The notes beneath the pieces were generated by a model, which saw nothing but the letters and a program-made list of their open reading frames with translations, made no database searches and had not been told where the DNA came from. From Nematostella vectensis (lineage: Eukaryota; Cnidaria; Anthozoa; Actiniaria; Edwardsiidae), in NCBI RefSeq assembly GCF_932526225.1, contig NC_064035.1:11705296-11769295 (forward strand): a stretch of DNA of 64,000 nucleotides. Direction: 5' to 3'. A program made the position numbers and the translations under genes. Shown piece by piece: positions 1 to 20,097 of this stretch (its first letter is position 1; each line of letters begins with the position of its first letter).

Positions 1-18
1 AAATTATCTAATTTGAAG

Positions 19-3000
19 ATTGGTAACTTGCCATTTAGAAGAATTTGCAAGCAATATGGAGCTGACATAACATGTGGTGAAATGGCGATGTGTACAAGTC
101 TACTCCAGGTATTAAAACATGAATTTTGAAAAAAATCTGATTATCAGGAATCATACAGTACCGCTCTCGAACATATGTACACTGTTTGTGAAACTTTCTC
201 GAAAAACATTCGCGAAATTTGGAACATCTAGTCTGTTCGTGGGAATGCTGGTCGCTTAATATTCGAAGATTTTCGAATGTGTGTTAGCAAATACTTTTGA
301 ACGGCGGGAAGCCATTTATGTATTTGAGAAAGACTTGTATTAGACACAGGAGAATTAGTTTGGGGAAGGAATGCCGATCGCTTGATATTCTTCGAAGATT
401 TTCGAAGGTGTGAAAACTGCTAGCGAATACTTTTGAACACTGAGAAGCCATTTATTTGACAAAGACTTGTATTAGACACTGGAGAATTAATTTGGGGAAG
501 GAATGCCAATCGCTTGATATTCTTTAAAGATTTGAACAGCGGGAAGCCATTATTTGACAAAGACGTGTACTAAACACAGGAGAATTAGCTTGAGGAAAGA
601 ATGTTGATAGCTTGATATTATTTGAAGATTTTGGAATGTGTGTTAACTGCTAGCAAATACTTTTAAACAGCGGAAAGCCATTCATGTTTGTGAAAGACTT
701 ATTAGACATGGGAAAATTATTTTGGGAAAGGAATGCAGATCGCTTGATTGGCATTCCTTCCTCAAACTAATTCTCCTGTGTCTTGTTTCTGCTGGTCATT
801 AACCGCGGCCATATTTACTCGGAGTGATACATACATTTACGTTATTTGTGAAAACATATAAATATGGTCACTTCTTTTTATCTGTCATAACCGTCCCTTC
901 TAATTGAATATCCTGCTTTTGTTTGCTATGATAAATCATCATTTTCTCCGCCATCTTTATCCTGTTTATTTCTCAAACTTAAAAGTGTCTTGTCTTGATC
1001 GTCTACAAATCATTGAACTCGATGCATATCATATAACTGAATTTGTTGTTTCTGATTTTAACGATAACCATAGCTCTGAGCTGACGTTTACACAAACAAT
1101 TTATTTGAATCGCTTGCAGAACTCCTGTATGTATTTTATTAGGTGAGTATCAGTACAGTAAGTCTTCGGTTACGCGTTACAAGTTCCAGTTTTTCAAACA
1201 GTTTGTCCCGGTCACTTCGCATTTGTGAACAGCTGTCAGCAGACATTGTTTTCGAATTTTGCAAACTATGTTCTCAAATTTAGCGAACATTCTTCACGAA
1301 TTTCACAAACAATTTCGCAAACATATGTGCGCATGTTCGAGAGCGGTACTGTAAACTCTATGCTCTTGAAAATGTTTTTTTATGTTAATTATAACATTTA
1401 GTGTTCAGAAAATCTTCATAGCATGTTATTTTACAGAGTCCGATCCTTATCACCTTGTTCTTCATTGATTCAGTTTGTGTTGCTCATCTTTAATCACTGT
1501 GTTTATTATCCTAGGGTCAGCAGTCAGAGTGGGCTTTGGTGAAACGCCACAGCTCAGAGGATATCTTTGGTGTCCAGGTAAAATATGGTAACATGATGTG
1601 TTCCAGGAAAATTGACATAGTGCTTGATAAGGTCAATTATAAGGTTCTTTGCTAGTGATGGTAGTCTAGCAGTGGCCACAAAATATCCTAAATAGATGTG
1701 GTGGCATAATTCTTTTTCCAGAATCAATAAAAATGTCAACCAAGGAAAAGGGATAAGATGGTGTATCTCTACTAAAATAGTAAAACTACAAAAAAAGTCA
1801 AATCAAATGAATGGGATTCAAAGTTTGCTGTAATAGGTGGAGGCCATTAGGCCACCCATGCTTTTATTGGTTATTATCCTTATTTGTTTCTTGCTTTTAC
1901 CAAAGGTTTCTTTTACTGTTCTTTAGTTTTAACTGCAGGTGCATTCCATGCTTCCATTAATTTTATACTTTATACTTTTCTCTTAGTTTGACCTAAGTTT
2001 CCTTTCTAGTCACTACTTCTTTTAACTGTGTGGTGGATCCCATGCTTTAAAAAGTGCCAATTTATGTTTGTACCTAGTTTAACTTCTACTTTCTACTTTA
2101 TTACTTTTCAACACTTTCGTATCAAGAAAAGATGACAAAATATATATAGATGTGGTGGCATAATTCTTTTTCCAGAATCAATAAAAATGTCAACCAAGGA
2201 AAAGGGATAAGATGGTGTATCTCTACTAAAATAGTAAAACTACAAAAAAAGTCAAATCAAATGAATGGGATTCAAAGTTTGCTGTAATAGGTGGAGGCCA
2301 TTAGGCCACCCATGCTTTTATTGGTTATTATCCTTATTTGTTTCTTGCTTTTACCAAAGGTTTCTTTTACTGTTCTTTAGTTTTAACTGCAGGTGCATTC
2401 CATGCTTCCATTAATTTTATACTTTATACTTTTCTCTTAGTTTGACCTAAGTTTCCTTTCTAGCCACTACTTCTTTTAACTGTGTGGTGGATCCCATGCT
2501 TTAAGAAGTGCCAATATATGTTTGTACCTAGTTTGAGCTAAGTCTCCTGCTCATCACTTGCTTTTAGTTATGTGGTGCATTTCCTGACACCATGACAAAA
2601 TGTGCTGAGCTGCTTCAGAAGGAGACTGATGTTGACTTTATTGACATCAACACTGGCTGTCCTATTGATCTTGTCTTCAATAAGGTATAAATCACACAAA
2701 TTTAAAAATCTATTGAATGATGTATTTTTTCCAAGACTTGTTGTTAACCACAATTACTTAGAAAATAGAGAATCATGCAACAGAAATTTGCAAAGAGGCA
2801 ATTACCAGGCACCCTCACCTCATTTTTTGCAATTAATAGCATACAGCTTGTTAGAAGTTCTGTTTGCAATGTGCTTCCCTTGTCAGCTTTTTATACTATT
2901 AATGTAATGATAATGATTAATGTAATTGATACCGCTTGCTGGTTAATACTTGTTGCTGGTTAGTGTTTTGTAATGTACATCCCTTGCAAGATTTCTCATA

Positions 3001-6000
3001 ATAATATTACAAACAACTTTTTGTTGTTGCTAGGGAGCTGGCAGTGCATTGATGGAGAGAAAGGGGAAGCTTCAACAGATAGTCCAGGGGATGAAGAGTG
3101 TGAGTTTAACTTCCAAATCCTAAATTACATTGTATGCTACTGATTTGATTAATCGACTGACTTATTTTATTTTTTTGTTTTTACTCAATCTCATGATCAA
3201 ATTAAATTATAATCTGTTTGTATATAGACTAGAATTCCTTACAGTAGTTTGCAGATCTGAAATAACTAATAGAGCCCTTTGACTCTTTGTGTCCTTTTCC
3301 TAGTTACATTTTTGGGGACATATAGTTATGTTTTCTTTTTTCACATCATTAATATTGCTTATTTTTTTTAGTTTTAAGTTTTGTTTCCTTTCCCTTTGCA
3401 TATCAGGTAATTGATATTCCACTCACAGTGAAAATACGGGCAGGAATACATGACAAGAAATACACCTGGAATGCCCACAAGCTGGTAGGGAATCTCAGGG
3501 ACTGGGGCACTGACATGGTAACGGTAAGTGTTATATGTAGTGAGATGGCATTTTACCATAACAGTAAGTGTAATAAGTAGTAAGATGGCATTTTACCATA
3601 GCTGTAAGTGTAATAAGTAGTGAGATGGGATGGCAACCAGTGCGGTATTATAGGGCAGCAAAATTAGATGGACTACCACAGCCTCTTTTGTTTCTAACTT
3701 CTATTGTGTATTTCCCGTTTGACACACAGACCACCAAATTAACACATTTTTAATGTTTTTCTTTTTAATCATGATTATAACAAAATAACTCCTATTATTG
3801 AGTTATTTGTTTTTTTTTCCAGATCCATGGCCGTTCACGAGAGCAGCGGTACACCAAGAGCGCAGACTGGGACTACATAAGTGAGGTTGCGAAACTAGCA
3901 TCACCTATGCCTGTCTTTGGTATGTCCTACTGCTACTGTATTTTTATGGAATGCTTTATTTTTTAATTGGTGGTAAGCTGGTGCATCACTAAAAAGGCTC
4001 TGAACTAGCTGCTTGCAGCACTGAGGGAGTGTGTCAATATCACACTCCAGTGCCCCTCTATAATGTAAATTAGGAAATGTTAATTTTAGGGCATGCTATG
4101 AATCCATGCCTGGATTCATGCTCGCTATTCTTAGAAATAGTGAGGTAGGCCATCATGCATATTTAGTAATAGGGTGTTCACAAGTTACATAGAAGCACGC
4201 TAATTGTGCCTGATCTACTTTTGCATGCTTAGATTGCATGCTTAGATTGCATGCTTAGATTGTCCTTCCAGATTGTCCTGGAAGCACCTTTTACGAGTGT
4301 TCCACTTAAGATTGCTTGAGATGGTAAAGCCAAGTAGCCTTGCATTATGAACAACTTCAGTAGGTTCGTTGTTGATACATAATAAACTGCTTCAAAGTAA
4401 TACAGAGATTTCAATCGACTCAAAACTCGATGTCTGCTTCTTGAAGGCTCTGAAGCCCTTTTGTTTGTTTGTTTGTTTGTTTGTTGTTGTAAATTAAGAT
4501 ATAAAAAAAGAAAAAAACATCATTTTTATTTTGCCATCTGTCCATTCCCCATATTTTCTGCATTTCCCAATATTTATATAATATAAAATAGAGCATTTTC
4601 ACTCTTTTGTTTCTCAGGAAATGGGGACATCTTATCGTTTGAGGACGCTATGCAGCATCGTAAGCAGGCAGGAGTGGCAGGTGTGATGATTGCCAGGTGG
4701 GTCGAAGGTCTTTATTGAGCTCTTATTTAAGATCGTCATGTGACAGGAAATGGTTCTATAGAACTAGAAAAAAAGGAAACCTTTACAATGGCAAATAAAG
4801 GGTGGCAAGGATTTTGGAAGAAATGTATGCGAGCTAAAAATCCACAGAACTAAAATGTTTAAAAACAAACAAACATCATCAAGCTAGGAATATTTTCCTT
4901 AAAACAAATTGATCAGAACTCTGAAGGGTTAGCTACTTGTTACATGTTTTAGTATATGATATATTCTAATATGTAGGGGAAAGCATAAAGACATATCCTA
5001 TAATTTCCTGCTTACCGCAATGACTCGAATATGCGCCCGAGGGCGCGTCTTTCGGTGGAAAATACCAGCTTCTGAATAGATTGAGAACAAAACTTTATTT
5101 GCAATGAACTGAATAGCCTGTTAATGCGATCAGCCCGCAGGCTATAAACTGCGTACAAATGTTTTAGATTAATACACTATATTCATGGTGGGGGTTTTCA
5201 TTGTTTATGATGACAATATCTTCTGCGCAGTCGTCTTCATCGATAACTAGATTTTCGGGCGCAGCATATAACGAGCTATACACCATTTCAAGATTTGCTT
5301 TTGATGAGATCTCTTTTTTAAAGAGGAGGGCGCATATTTTGGAGGGGGCAAAATTATTCCAAAATTCGAGGTCGAAGGGGGGCGCTTATTAGGGAGGGTT
5401 ATTTATAGTAAGGCGCTTATTGGAATCATTACGGCATCATGCATTCTCAAAAGCTATAGCAAATCTGAATATTGATGTTAGTTTATAGACTTATTTCATC
5501 ATTTTCTGCTGGTGTAGGGGTGCTATTATCAAGCCTTGGATTTTTACAGAAATCAAAGAGCAAAGGTACAGTAAATGACGGTAAATTGCTGGGCAGCCAA
5601 GCTACATGAGAGTAATAGCCATAATAGTTACACTGTGTAGAGTGAAGGTGTGGAGTGAAACAGTTGCCCGTGAACGCTTGTTGTTTTTGCAAAAATTCTT
5701 CCTGCTTCTTCTAATTACATGCCGTAGCACACTCATGAATATTTTAGAAAAAGGGACTTACTGTATCAAATGCAACAGGAGGTTAACAAAATCCTTTTAA
5801 ACATTAGAATACAACCATAAAAATTGGAATTCGACCCTGCCAAATTTTCGGCAGACTCAGTGTAGCTATTATGTCTGCCATGAAGAAGTCTTATTAAAGA
5901 CGAAAATTTGTTAGAGTCGAATTCCAGTTTTCGGTGTATTGTATTTTTTGTATTCATTCTTCTGGTTCACGAACACGACTATTTGGGCCTTTTGTATTTA

Positions 6001-9000
6001 TTCTTTTAAACATGAGAATACGACAAACAAAGAGGAATACTCTCTTTCCGGAAATCCCATTCCCCTTTGTCTAGAAATATTAAAGAAAATCTCTGGAGCT
6101 CTGAACAATTTATTCTGGATTAGACACGTCAAACTTTATTATATAGACGACATATAATGTTTTGTTTTATTTTTGTCCTCGATAGTAAACAAGCGAGCAA
6201 TTATTTCTAATAATTTATTCAATTTAAAAAACCTGGCCAGGATAACTGCTTTTTAGAACCGACAATGGCGTCTAACCTGATAATATTTACGCTCCCTCGA
6301 AGTCATGGGTTAGTCTAGACGGGTTGGATGACGCGAATAATCGCTCACTTATCGGGATAGCTTCGCTACATAATCGTGCACTCAACGTGATTATTTCTTC
6401 ACGTAATCGCTCACCCGGGATAGTTGCATCGCAGGAAACGCTTGGAGCCACTCCCGTAGTTTTAATGTCGAAAATGTTTTTTAGCACTTTGCGTACATTT
6501 TTCATGTGCACGAAATAGATAAGAACATTGCAAAAACCACTAGCATAGCACGCCGTGGCCATTGCGAAGCGGATAGTACGATCTGTCGAAAAGTCGAATA
6601 GTGTTTTCCAAAACAATGAGATGTTTACATAGGTGGAGTACATAAAGAAGGGCAAGATCATCGCAAAAGTGACGGAAATAAGCATTTTGCTGCCTTCATA
6701 TCGCCACGCGTGCTCCCTGCGCGAGGGCTGGTTTTCCGGTAGAACCTGTCTGCTTTTGCGACGCAATAATCGCGCGATCGCGGGGGATGTAACGGTGAGG
6801 ACGATGCAAGGCAATATGTACACACACACACTAAACCCTAGGAATAAATTATAATGAGCGGGATCAGGTCGGCATAGCATTGTGTATGAATTGTTGTCGG
6901 TGTCTACTGGTATCACGTTGTAGGCGCTAGCTGCTAGCGGTAACACTACGCCTCCAAGCTGCGATGACGCATCGAACAGCAGTTCGACGACTGGGGACCC
7001 TTAGGGGGTAGAACGCGCATGCATACCTCTCTATGCCCATCACTAACAAGTTATTTACGGTGACTTCAGGTCCAACTATACCTATGTACCTAACTGCCTT
7101 GCACGCCAGATCCGTCTCTATGTTAAACCATCCCATCATTTGTGATACTGTCACCGGTAGACTAACAAGGCTTGCCAGGATGTCAGACAGGGCCAGGCTC
7201 ATGACGAAGAATCTCATCGTGGAGCTTCTGATGATGCGGCCCCGAAAAAGAATGCGGACGGGGACGATATGCATGTCTTTTTTTTTTTTTTTTACTTGGC
7301 CTAGTTGTTTTTTAAATCGTTTATTCTTCTTTCAAACCCCAATCCGAGTCGTTTGCTCCAAAATAGCAAGATGAATGACGTCAAGGCGCCTTAAAGTAAA
7401 ACGAAAAGAAAGATAACAACCAATATGTGTCCTTGAGATCTCGAACTCGATCATAGAGCCTTTGTTTTATAAGGTTTCGTAAGCTGTGAAACGCCAAAAT
7501 TAGTCAAATCCAATCAAATTTGCTTCAAAAAAATTATATATGATTATTCAATGGAAGTTGTTCGAGGCGCGAACAGATTAAATAAAACGATAACGAGACA
7601 TTGATAATAGATTATTTTGCTTCAAGTCTAGCTTGAGTACCTACGAAAAAGTGGCCGCTTTGAGTCGAACTACAAAGAAAATAAAAATAAAAAGTTTATA
7701 GACCATATTCACAAACATTAAGAGAAAATCGAGACTAAAATATTATCATATTTTTTCTGTTCTCGTTCCGTTTGCTAAGGCAATTTAAAATTGGATAGGA
7801 TGTTTTCACGCAGGTACCAGTACCGAGTGTGTCGGATGTTTTCACGCAGGTAACAGTACCGAGTGTGTAGAAAAAAATAATTTGCGAACGGTTGGGTCTT
7901 TACTATACCTTCCGTTATGTCACGCATGCAAATAAAAGACAGAATGTATGCGCACCTGGGTATTTAGACTAAAATCCACCACTTACCTCTCACTTGGACA
8001 TTGCTAACTCAATTTCTGCCCCCGGAACAAGTCAAATGGAAAAAGTTAATACTACAGCAGGGCCGTAGCAGGGTTTTGGGCACTGAGGGCATGACCAGAA
8101 GGGACGTGGCCGTGCCCCCAAATATTTCCTTGATGTTTCTGCCCCCCCCCCTCCCCCACCCACCCCAATATTTCGAAGCCTGCTACGGCTCTGTACAGTT
8201 ATTTATGCTTGATCTATGTCTCTAATGTTTTAAGGGGAATGAGGTGAGGATACTGCCTGTCGTCATTCATACTTTTTCTTGCTTATTGCTTTGTAGACAC
8301 TGGGACATCTCGTCCTCAGAGCGTCTCGACATCCTTCGGCAGTTTGTGAATGCAGGTCTAGAACACTGGGGCTCGGACACTCAGGTCTGACTTGGGAATT
8401 TCGGGGGTTTAGGAATTTGTGTTTGTGTGTGTGTGTGTGTGTGTGGGGGGGGGGGGTCATTTCTGTAGAAACTTAGATGGGAAACAATCAAGGATTTTTT
8501 TGGCTCTGCACCCAGCCACTTAGTGCTATTTATGGTTTTGCCTCCCTTTCGTATTATTTGAATCAAAACGAGATGGTAATCTAAGCCCGCACATGGAAGG
8601 GTACTCACACCACCACCCCTCCCCCCACCCTCACACCCCTGCCTTGGCCACAAAAATACAAACACAAATACATACTTGACATCCTGGTAGAGTTGTGCTG
8701 CTAGTTTGGCTGATGCTATGTACGTTAATACTAATCCACATTAGTTATGAAACATGTGTTAAGTTATAGAAAATAAATATATGCAAAGCAAGCTTAGTAG
8801 TTATTAAGTTATGTTGACTTATGTACTCATACAATGAAGATGAAATAATCGACTCGATTTATTTGCATGCATTTGCATTGAATACGACTCTTGAATAATA
8901 CGACGTTTGAACTTAGCCTAATCTTCGAAGTTGGGTTTTCCTTTTTTATCCTTTCTATAAACAGATTGCCTTACCACAATGGCTTTCACAAATAATAAGC

Positions 9001-9794
9001 ACGTTTTCCTCTTTATAGTAGAGCTTTTTCTAACGACTTTTAGATTTTTTTACAGGGAGTAGAGAAAACGCGGAGGTTCCTACTAGAGTGGCTCTCCTTC
9101 ACATGCAGGTATGCATTCTGGGAGGATGAAGGCACTCAAAACATATTTTTTAAAGGATGGTTATAGTTTAGCTATAAAGTAAAAATAATAGTTTGGTGCC
9201 ACACTCCACTAGAAAGGCTTTTTCTCTGATTTATGAAAAGCTTATATACAGGAGGTGATGCAATGCTAAAGTTGCTGGAGAAAAATTTGGTTAAAATGAT
9301 TATAATGATTTGTGCAGCTTCTCTGACCACAAGAATGTATCTCATTCTTATAGATACGTCCCTGTGGGTCTCCTAGAACGACTACCGCAGCGAATAAATG
9401 ATAGACCACCAGCTTATTTCGGTAGAAATGACCTCGAGACACTGATGGCAAGTCCTAACTGCGAGGATTGGGTCAAAATTAGGTACAGCAATTTTTTGTT
9501 GATTCGTGGTTCCGCCTGTGAGCAACGATAGTAAAAAAAAAACTAGCTAGGCTAGAATTAAAAAAAAAAACTTTGTCAGACGGGGTCCTGGTTGTTGTTG
9601 TTGTTGTTTATTTTTGTAAACCATCATTCTTTTTTTCATTGAGATTTATCATCTGATCTATGCGAGACAGGATCTCTTCTCATTCCTCTTTCTTGTGTTT
9701 TATTTTTAGTGAGATGTTACTTGGTCCCGTGCCAACTACGTTCGCGTTTCTTCCCAAGCACAAAGCAAACTCCTACACCGAAACAGAGGGGTGA
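19..9794 (+). CDS. DUS3L: tRNA-dihydrouridine(47) synthase, 3' part of gene (12 exons in window)
   Basis: FMN-dependent enzyme that reduces uridine 47 of tRNA to dihydrouridine. Exons: 19-108, 1515-1577, 2568-2684, 3034-3099, 3407-3523, 3823-3919, 4618-4696, 5518-5565, 8297-8384, 9056-9108, 9354-9482, 9710-9794. Joined they give 343 residues plus a TGA stop, with all junction phases matching. Family landmarks are [20 protein letters not shown], the catalytic-Cys motif [51 protein letters not shown] and the C-terminal [15 protein letters not shown] and FLPKHKAN. The N-terminal zinc-finger part lies upstream of the window. The exon 1 start is the likely acceptor, not certain. An in-frame acceptor at 9318 would add 12 codons, but the one at 9354 restores the conserved CRYVPVG join. 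A poly(A) signal lies at 10044. Confidence 0.95.
156..1351. mobile_element. TA-flanked non-autonomous DNA element (~1.2 kb) in DUS3L intron 1
   Basis: The left end reads CAGTACCGCTCTCGAACAT and the right end (about 1333-1351) is its inverted, slightly diverged partner. Both ends are flanked by TA (154-155 and 1352-1353), as in Tc1/mariner/pogo insertions. The subterminal sequences are also related: TTTGTGAAA-type and TTCGCGAAA-type words appear in inverted orientation on both sides. No transposase can be read inside, so it is a non-autonomous copy. The open frame at 904-1146 inside it has no recognisable product. Confidence 0.7.
240..790. repeat. Degenerate tandem repeat, about 95-135 bp units, inside the 1.2-kb element
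   Basis: Units share TCGCTTGATATTC, GAAGATTTTCGAA, GAAGCCATTTAT and TTAGACACAGGAGAATTA. They begin near 247, 372, 505, 601 and 733. The last is partial and runs into an inverted copy (ATTCCTTCCTCAAACTAATT at about 763). Unit lengths differ because of internal deletions. Confidence 0.7.
1693..2534. repeat. Near-perfect direct duplication of 388 bp in DUS3L intron 2
   Basis: Positions 1693-2080 recur at 2147-2534 (offset 454) with only a few differences, separated by 66 bp of unrelated AT-rich sequence ending in TATATATA. Both copies lie wholly inside the intron between exons 1515-1577 and 2568-2684. The second copy ends only 33 bp before the acceptor. The high identity points to a recent duplication. 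Confidence 0.9.
5014..5434. mobile_element. MITE-like element with CCGTAATGATTCGAATAAGC-type ends
   Basis: The left end (ACCGCAATGACTCGAATA) is inverted at the right end (GGCGCTTATTGGAATCATTA). The interior has GGGCGCTTATT and GGGCGCATATT motifs and a region (GGTGGAAAATACCAGCTTCT) that recurs in the element at 41528-41890. No coding capacity. It lies in the DUS3L intron between exons 4618-4696 and 5518-5565. Confidence 0.65.
5826..5940. repeat. Small fold-back repeat with hammerhead-like core, copy 1
   Basis: TGGAATTCGAC near 5826 is inverted as GTCGAATTCCA near 5910. Between them lies ATGAAGA-AGTC-TTATTAA-AGAC-GAAA, which resembles a hammerhead core (CUGANGA, stem II, GAAA) with one base wrong (A for C at the first core position). 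The block ending in TTTTCGGTGTATTG recurs at 52757-52820. A convincing stem III cannot be drawn, so I record only a repeat family. Confidence 0.45.
6287..7274 (-). pseudogene. Broken rhodopsin-class GPCR, antisense in a DUS3L intron
   Basis: Two overlapping minus-strand frames make one receptor. The first (7274 down to about 6945) covers intracellular loop 1 ([10 protein letters not shown]), helix 2 ([16 protein letters not shown]), the helix-3 cysteine and [12 protein letters not shown] (the E/DRY motif). The second (to the stop at 6287) covers helix 4 ([17 protein letters not shown]), extracellular loop 2 (MLCRPD), helix 5, helix 6 ([11 protein letters not shown]) and helix 7 with NVLIY in place of NPxxY. 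The frames meet at about 6950 with a one-base shift inside helix 4. Helix 1 is absent: upstream on the minus strand is a poly-A run (7277-7293), not a pyrimidine tract, so a splice acceptor is unlikely. I infer a truncated, frameshifted relic. A one-base assembly error would explain the frameshift but not the missing helix. The ligand class is not recognisable. Confidence 0.8.
8058..8193. mobile_element. Short MITE, CAGGGCCGTAGCAGG family
   Basis: Left end CAGGGCCGTAGCAGG, right end CCTGCTACGGCTCTG (inverted), flanked by TACAG on both sides (8053-8057, 8194-8198). The inside has a C-rich run and GACGTGGCCGTGCCCCC. Related copies are listed at 40923, 21292 and 60985. It lies in the DUS3L intron before exon 8297-8384. 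Confidence 0.75.
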
Positions 9795-10181
9795 TCTGCA
9801 CGGGAGTTTCGAAGGGTGGCTTGAGTTTCAAGCATATCGTAACCTGTTGAAGTGCGTTAGAGCTTGCGACTCCCTCTACGCCAATCCCTTCACACGCCAC
9901 CACTTTCCTCTATCCCCCATTAGGGTTAGATTTTTTGGAAGGGGGATAGGGGTTGGGGGTAGGAACAATCCTCATGGAAGCATTGATAGTGATATGTAAT
10001 ATATGCTTTGGATATCAATATTGTTGTAATGGATGCATTTCGTAATAAATATGATGTGATTATTAAACCTTTGTGACACTATATCAGTATATGTAAAAGC
10101 ATTTCCTTAGAACTTAGAACTTAGAACTATTTACTCCCTAATAGGTTTCACTAATTTCGGGAGGGACAGTCAGCACTGATG
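9795..10181 (+). other. DUS3L 3' UTR and short intergenic gap
   Basis: This stretch follows the DUS3L stop codon. An AATAAA signal at 10044-10049 fits the 3' end of the transcript. No other gene is visible before the reverse-transcriptase fragment. Confidence 0.6.
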
Positions 10182-10790
10182 TTACAGTCTGCGAAGGTGA
10201 CTGGGCACCTTAAGCTCACTTATCGCAGGTGCCAATGCCGACTTAAATGAAGGCAGGTCAGCAGCGTTCACTACCTCTGCAGGTAGAAGGTTCCAGGTGC
10301 GAATGGTTCTTGGAAAGAACGAGTAGTTAAAGGCCAATATATTGGCCTGTAACTGATGGTACGTCCGGGAGTGTCTTCTAGAGCTACGAATGTTCTTGGT
10401 GCGTCTCAAATCGTCTGGAGGTTGGCAGTGGATGAGATTGTTATGGAACTTGTAAAGTAGTGTGGACTGGTTGCTTAGCCTCCTGTCTTCAAGTGTGTCC
10501 CAGCCTAGAGTTTTAACTAACTGGGAGGTGCTTGTGGTTATCCGATAATCACTGCAGACAAACCGAGCAGCGTTTTTTTGCACTTGCTCAAGACGGTTCA
10601 CGTCGGAGTCGGTATAAGGGCTCCAGGCAGAAGACGCATATTCAAGCGATGGTCTCACCAGTGCAAGGTATGCTCTCTCCTTTACCTCTTTCGAGCACGG
10701 TCTCAGGGTGCGTCTAAGTAGCCCAAGTGTTTTTCTTACCCCTTCATCCACCGTATGGAATGACAAATAACTAGCAAGAAAAACATTCAA
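10182..10790 (-). pseudogene. C-terminal fragment of a non-LTR retrotransposon reverse transcriptase
   Basis: A 202-codon open frame reads GLLRRTLRPCSKEVKERAYL, LVRPSLEYASSAWSP, RLEQVQKNAARFV, LGWDTLEDRR and FFPRTIRTWNLLP. This is the region downstream of the RT catalytic core in CR1/L2/Jockey-type elements. The endonuclease and RT core are missing, so it is a 5'-truncated copy, as is usual for LINEs. It is intact enough to suggest recent insertion. A separate relic covering the RT core of a similar element is at 22540-23665. Confidence 0.9.
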
Positions 10791-11560
10791 AGTCTATGCA
10801 AACTTTAATTTAAAAGCTGTTAAGAGAAAAAAGAGATACAAGACTCGTGCTATACTTTGGCTGGACCTATTAGCGAAGAAGATACGTAACCAATCGTGTT
10901 TGTACTGAAAAAAGCCCCCAACAGAGGTCGCACGATAACACCCGCCTGAGGTAACATTTTTTTTCCTGTCGTATTAGAAAAAAGGCACCTTTCTGACAGT
11001 CTTATACGGTCCTTTCAACTTAAAACTTTCCGCTGTACCTGTGCTTGCAGCACAGGCTAGAGTGGGCACAGGCTAGGCAGCCCTGACCCCTCCCTCCCAA
11101 TATCACGCAATGCGGCACTTAGAAGTCACGTGGCTTTTTTAAATGCAAATCTGGCTGATTCGTAAGGGCCGAATGATGTTTAGTTGTTTCCCGGCACGTG
11201 CGCGAGTTTGCCACAAAAGGCACGCAAGTCGCCTTGTATAATTATTTTCTTCTTTCCGTCTCGTGTACAGTTGTTCGCCCGATCCCCTAATGACCAATGA
11301 GCTCCAGCGCCTCGCGTGACAGATGACGGGTAGGACGATTGCACTAGGACAAGTGTGCCCTGACTCACGCAACATTCCACATAAGTTTGGGCGATGATTC
11401 ACCCTGTTCCTTTCTAATTAGAAACTGGTTTAATTTGTGTAATTTTTATATTTGCTCAGCAGTGCAAATATATGGAACAATTGAAATTGTTTTGATAACA
11501 ATTTTGACAATCTAACTAATCTTTTGAAATTATTTGGTTCGTCAAAGCGTATTCTTTTGT
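10791..11560. other. Intergenic, no gene seen
   Basis: Contains AT-rich sequence and an ORF on the minus strand (11139-11402) with no family resemblance. There is a short internal repeat (CACAGGCTAG at about 11051 and 11069). The right side merges into the promoter of the first ARF gene. Confidence 0.5.
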
Positions 11561-11568
11561 TTAGTAAT

Positions 11569-11644
11569 ATGACGTAATTCATGAGATGTCATGTGACCCT
11601 TCTCTGAAACTTCACTAGATTCTACCGCCATCTTGGGTCTAAAG
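11569..11644 (+). promoter_or_regulatory. Promoter and noncoding first exon of outer ARF gene
   Basis: Contains ATGACGT (11569-11575, CRE-like), CATGTGAC (11590-11597, E-box-like) and GCCATCTTGG (11627-11636, reverse complement of the YY1-type CCAAGATGGC). It ends in a splice donor AAAG|GTAATA at 11645. The UTR exon resumes after an acceptor at 11785 (ATTGAACTTGAAGCAATCGT). The inner ARF copy has the same elements in the same order. Confidence 0.65.
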
Positions 11645-11816
11645 GTAATATACTTTCAGTCAGTTTACCATAAATATAAACACTTTTAAAGCTATTGAAA
11701 GGAGTGAGGATTTGACCTTTAATACATCTCAACGTTCTAGCATTTTTTCACTTTATCATTCTTTGCTATGCCTCTATATTTAAGATTGAACTTGAAGCAA
11801 TCGTTGGCAATTCTGA

Positions 11817-20097
<8,281 letters not shown>

